Shown in pieces: positions 60,755-64,000 of a stretch of DNA of 64,000 nt (its first letter is position 1; each line of letters starts with the position of its first letter). The position numbers and the translations under genes were made by a program. This stretch comes from an uncultured Pseudomonadota bacterium (GTDB taxonomy: Bacteria; Pseudomonadota; Gammaproteobacteria; Methylococcales; Methylomonadaceae): positions 52,667 through 116,666 of the forward strand of contig CAIPQN010000085.1 of assembly GCA_903867225.1 (NCBI GenBank). Reading direction: 5' to 3'. The notes under the pieces were generated by a model. It was not told where the DNA came from and searched no databases. It saw nothing but the letters and a program-made list of their open reading frames with translations.

Positions 60755-60978
60755 ATTTGTATTTATTTTTTTGCAATCCCATTTTTCATATTTCTTCAGA
60801 ACGAAAATACTGCATTAGGTTGGACGCTATAGCACGTTTCAGCTATACTTAACGGGTGTCACAGTCGTGACGTACTTCAAACACATCATTCCAAAATAAA
60901 AATCCCTTAATTTTTTACTCCAATAATCGTTTTGAACATTAGTTCTTAACGCTATTCCTTTCTTTTGAGCTGTCTTTT

Positions 60979-62235
60979 ATGAATCTTACCGAACTAAAAC
61001 TAAAACAAATCAGTGAAGTTATCGAAATCGCCGAATCTCTTGGGCTTGAAAATGTGGCTCGTTCACGAAAACAAGATTTGATTTTTGCAATTTTGAAAAA
61101 ACAAGCCAAAGCTGGCGATGATATTTCTGGCGACGGCGTATTAGAAATTTTAGCCGATGGTTTTGGTTTCCTTCGTACACCTGGTTGTTCTTACCTCGCA
61201 GGTCCTGATGATATTTATGTTTCACCAAGCCAAATCCGCCGTTTTTCACTAAAAACAGGCGACACGATTACAGGAAAAATTCGTCCTCCGAAAGATAACG
61301 AACGTTATTTTGCCATGTTAAAAGTGGATCAAATCAATTTTGAACCGCCAGAAAACACAAAAAACAAAATTACCTTTTCAAATTTAACACCGCTTTTTGC
61401 TCACCAACGTTTTGTTTTAGAACAAGGAAATGGAACAAGTGAAGATTTAACACGGCGCATGATTGATTTGATTGCACCAATCGGTAAAGGTCAACGTGGA
61501 CTCATTGTTTCGCCGCCAAAAGCGGGAAAAACAATGATTTTGCAAAGTTTGGCACAAGCCATTGCTGAAAAACATCCCGAATGTTATTTGATTGTTTTGT
61601 TGATTGATGAACGCCCAGAAGAAGTCACGGAAATGGAGCGTTGTGTACATGGTGAAGTGATTTCAAGTACCTTTGACGAACCCGCTACTCGTCACGTTCA
61701 AGTTGCTGAAATGGTCATTGAGAAAGCACGTCGATTAGTTGAACATAAACACGACGTGGTTATTTTACTGGATTCAATCACTCGTTTAGCGAGAGCTTAC
61801 AATACGGTTGTACCATCATCTGGAAAAATTTTAACAGGCGGTATTGATGCAAACGCATTAGAAAAACCCAAACGTTTTTTTGGTGCAGCACGAAATATCG
61901 AAGAAGGCGGAAGTTTAACTATTATCGCCACAGCATTGGTTGATACGGGTTCTAAAATGGACGATGTGATTTTTGAAGAATTCAAAGGCACAGGAAACAT
62001 GGAATTACATTTAGACCGTAAAATTGCTGAAAAACGTATTTACCCTGCAATTAACATAAATCGTTCTGGTACACGTCGTGAAGAGTATTTAGTGGATGCT
62101 GAGACGTTGCAAAAAACATGGATTTTGCGAAAAATTTTGCATCCAATGGATGATATGGCTGCGTCAGAATTTTTGATTGGTAAGTTGAAAGACTTTAAAA
62201 CAAATAGTGAATTTTTTGAATCGATGAAACGTTAA
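60979..62235 (+). CDS. rho: Transcription termination factor Rho
   Basis: [71 protein letters not shown]. Confidence 0.97.
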   Translation: MNLTELKLKQISEVIEIAESLGLENVARSRKQDLIFAILKKQAKAGDDISGDGVLEILADGFGFLRTPGCSYLAGPDDIYVSPSQIRRFSLKTGDTITGKIRPPKDNERYFAMLKVDQINFEPPENTKNKITFSNLTPLFAHQRFVLEQGNGTSEDLTRRMIDLIAPIGKGQRGLIVSPPKAGKTMILQSLAQAIAEKHPECYLIVLLIDERPEEVTEMERCVHGEVISSTFDEPATRHVQVAEMVIEKARRLVEHKHDVVILLDSITRLARAYNTVVPSSGKILTGGIDANALEKPKRFFGAARNIEEGGSLTIIATALVDTGSKMDDVIFEEFKGTGNMELHLDRKIAEKRIYPAININRSGTRREEYLVDAETLQKTWILRKILHPMDDMAASEFLIGKLKDFKTNSEFFESMKR

Positions 62236-62260
62236 TTTACATTCGTAGTCGTTCAATTAC

Positions 62261-62944
62261 ATGCTAAATAACGCACTCATTTTAAAAAAATTGAATTTAT
62301 TGTTTGTCGAAGACAACATTGAAACTTGTGCAGATGCTTATAACTTGCTATCGGGCTTTTTTAATGCCATGTATTTAGCTCATGATGTCGAGAATGCTCT
62401 AAAAATACTGGGTAGCAGCCATATCGACATTATTATCACTGATATTCAAATGCCCAGTGTAGATGGTTTGTGTTTTATCGAACAGCTTCGTCAATGCAAC
62501 AATCAAACGTCGGTTATTATTTTAAGTGCGTTCACCGACACCGAATATCTTCTTCGAGCCACCAATTTACAAATTGATGGTTACATGACGAAACCTCTGA
62601 ATTTTAAAAAACTTAACACTGCATTAGAAAATGTAGTTAAACGGATTGGTACGAAATTAAATTGCATCCAGATAACGTCTGATATTCGTTACGATATAAC
62701 GCAAAAACGTTTGTTTGTAGGGAATGAAGAGGTGAGTTTGGGGCGTAAAGAATGTCTTTTGCTTGAATTACTTATTTCGAGTAAAAGTAAAATAGTATCA
62801 AAATCTGAAATCAACCAAATTATTTGGGAGAATGAGGAAATGACCAATTCGGCATTAAAAAATTTACTCGGTGAATTACGCAAGAAATTGCAATGTGACG
62901 TGATTAAAAATCAGCCATCGAGGGGTTGGTATCTTGAAATGTAA
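62261..62944 (+). CDS. Response regulator, REC + winged-helix DNA-binding (OmpR-like)
   Basis: LFVEDNIETC, DIIITDIQMPSVDGLCF, KPLNFKKL, C-terminal LGRKECLLLELLISSKSKIVSKSEINQIIWENEEMTNSALKNLLGELRKKL. Confidence 0.9.
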   Translation: MLNNALILKKLNLLFVEDNIETCADAYNLLSGFFNAMYLAHDVENALKILGSSHIDIIITDIQMPSVDGLCFIEQLRQCNNQTSVIILSAFTDTEYLLRATNLQIDGYMTKPLNFKKLNTALENVVKRIGTKLNCIQITSDIRYDITQKRLFVGNEEVSLGRKECLLLELLISSKSKIVSKSEINQIIWENEEMTNSALKNLLGELRKKLQCDVIKNQPSRGWYLEM

Positions 62945-63368
62945 AAAAGAAAAAATAATTATCGGTTTAGTGAGTTTATTATTTTTATCCATTCCAATCA
63001 GTGCCTATACGTTTGAACTCAAATTAGATTCGACTGTTTTTAACGTGTTGTCGGGTGTAACGTTTTTATTGTTAATTGTGAGTTTTGCTGCTTTGCATTT
63101 TTTTCGATTGAACAAACAACTTAAAGCGGAATTACTAAACATTCAACATCGACAAAATGATGTGAGCGCGTCGATGAGTGTCATTGCACACCGATGGAAA
63201 CAACCTTTAAATCAATTAGGCATGTTAATGATGACTGTTGAAGTGCTGTTAGCACGTCAATCTGAATCCGAAAATAGCAAAAAAATTCATGAAACGGTTC
63301 TTAAAGCGCATGATGTTCTAGCGTCAATGGCAAAGACGATAGACGAAGGTATAAACAATTCAGTGTAA
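62934..63368 (+). CDS. Short membrane histidine-kinase-like protein with H-box but no ATPase domain
   Basis: Two TM segments, then MSVIAHRWKQPLNQLGMLMMTVEVLL (H-R-W-K-Q-P-L-N H-box); stop at 63368, no N/G boxes downstream. Confidence 0.75.
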   Translation: MKCKKEKIIIGLVSLLFLSIPISAYTFELKLDSTVFNVLSGVTFLLLIVSFAALHFFRLNKQLKAELLNIQHRQNDVSASMSVIAHRWKQPLNQLGMLMMTVEVLLARQSESENSKKIHETVLKAHDVLASMAKTIDEGINNSV

Positions 63369-63430
63369 CCATAAAATAAACGTATTACTGAAAATACACG
63401 CGCTTTTTATTCAAAGCCAAATCGTTATTA

Positions 63431-63745
63431 TCATCTAAAACTCATCACATTTGTTCTCAATAAAAGCTGTACTCTTATTTCTGATGTAATTTCATTAACC
63501 GATGAAGATTGTGTGACGACAACAGGAATATCTTTTGTTTCCCAATTATTTTGTAAGTGCAATACGGTTTTGCCTGATGATTTTGAACTTATAACAACAA
63601 TCAAAGAAGGTTTTTTCTTAGATGATATAAAAACACTGTCATCATCGGACGCTGATGCCACTATGTTACAGCCTTCAATCGACATATTAGAAAATGTGTT
63701 TGAGTAATCGTTTGCAATTACAACTGTTGGTTCAAATGTAGCCAT
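63431..63745 (-). CDS. Divergent receiver-like (pseudo-REC) protein
   Basis: MATFEPTVVIANDYSNTFSNM...KPSLIVVISSKSSGKTVLHLQNNWETKDIPVVVTQSSSVNEI resembles the REC core but lacks the phospho-acceptor Asp; start placed at the second Met. Confidence 0.5.
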   Translation of the reverse strand: MATFEPTVVIANDYSNTFSNMSIEGCNIVASASDDDSVFISSKKKPSLIVVISSKSSGKTVLHLQNNWETKDIPVVVTQSSSVNEITSEIRVQLLLRTNVMSFR

Positions 63746-64000
63746 TTTAATCTCCAAAAATTCAAAAAAAGTTGAAATCTAAATCTAGGTTAAAATTTAA
63801 CACAGTGATGGTCTCAAAACGGTCTGATTTTTCAAAATAAAATAGTCTTACTATTTTTGCGGTGTTACCAACGGCTGAATTTTGACCCCTTTTTAACAAA
63901 AAACATCGTTTTTAATTGACCCCCTATTGAAGTGTGGTTTATGACTTCAATCCATTGTCGTTATTGATTTCTACGATATTCTATTTTTCGTTAAATGGAT

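Noticed and set aside
60755-60978. Possible structured leader or RNA gene upstream of rho
   Set aside because: Only a small inverted repeat (gtcac-agtc-gtgac) is visible; not enough to support an RNA element.
63875-63936. 'gaattttgacccctttttaac' and 'attgaccccctattgaag' near the right end as possible insertion-sequence termini
   Set aside because: No transposase ORF or confirmed inverted/direct repeat structure within the window; the similar gggtcaaaattttc at position 1 is carB coding sequence.

Overview
AT-rich bacterial chromosome window, probably gammaproteobacterial. The MxaD-like/YVTN pair hints at a methylotroph relative, but this is inference. Most of it is ordinary housekeeping: carAB, pabB, bioC/bioH, ybiT-type ABC-F, ppnP, dut, sua5/tsaC, aroA-cmk-rpsA-ihfB, acnB, ribB(A)-ribE, recQ, galU, cysH, gshA, apaGH, mpl and rho. 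Signalling genes are dense: four large PAS/Cache histidine kinases, HD-GYP proteins, a YcgR/PilZ protein and a CheB-CheR-PAS fusion. The items most worth a second look are: (1) a C5 DNA methyltransferase fused in one ORF to an HpaII-type restriction endonuclease, where the junction is an A7 homopolymer and losing one base would give two genes with a classic ATGA overlap; by-eye reading found no CCGG site in the window; (2) a stand-alone Mur-ligase N-terminal domain gene, a truncated paralogue of mpl, 3 bp upstream of full-length mpl; (3) a 3547-aa surface-protein-like ORF with three repeat classes: 8-aa repeats, RTX nonapeptides, and about 20 tandem ~103-aa units in two subfamilies; (4) tandem histidine-kinase paralogues, one of which overlaps tail-to-tail with a phosphopantetheinyl transferase gene; (5) a response-regulator locus with a kinase lacking its ATPase domain and a nearby receiver-like ORF lacking the phospho-acceptor Asp. 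No rRNA, tRNA, CRISPR array or convincing mobile element was seen. All family calls come from reading the translations; no database search was run.
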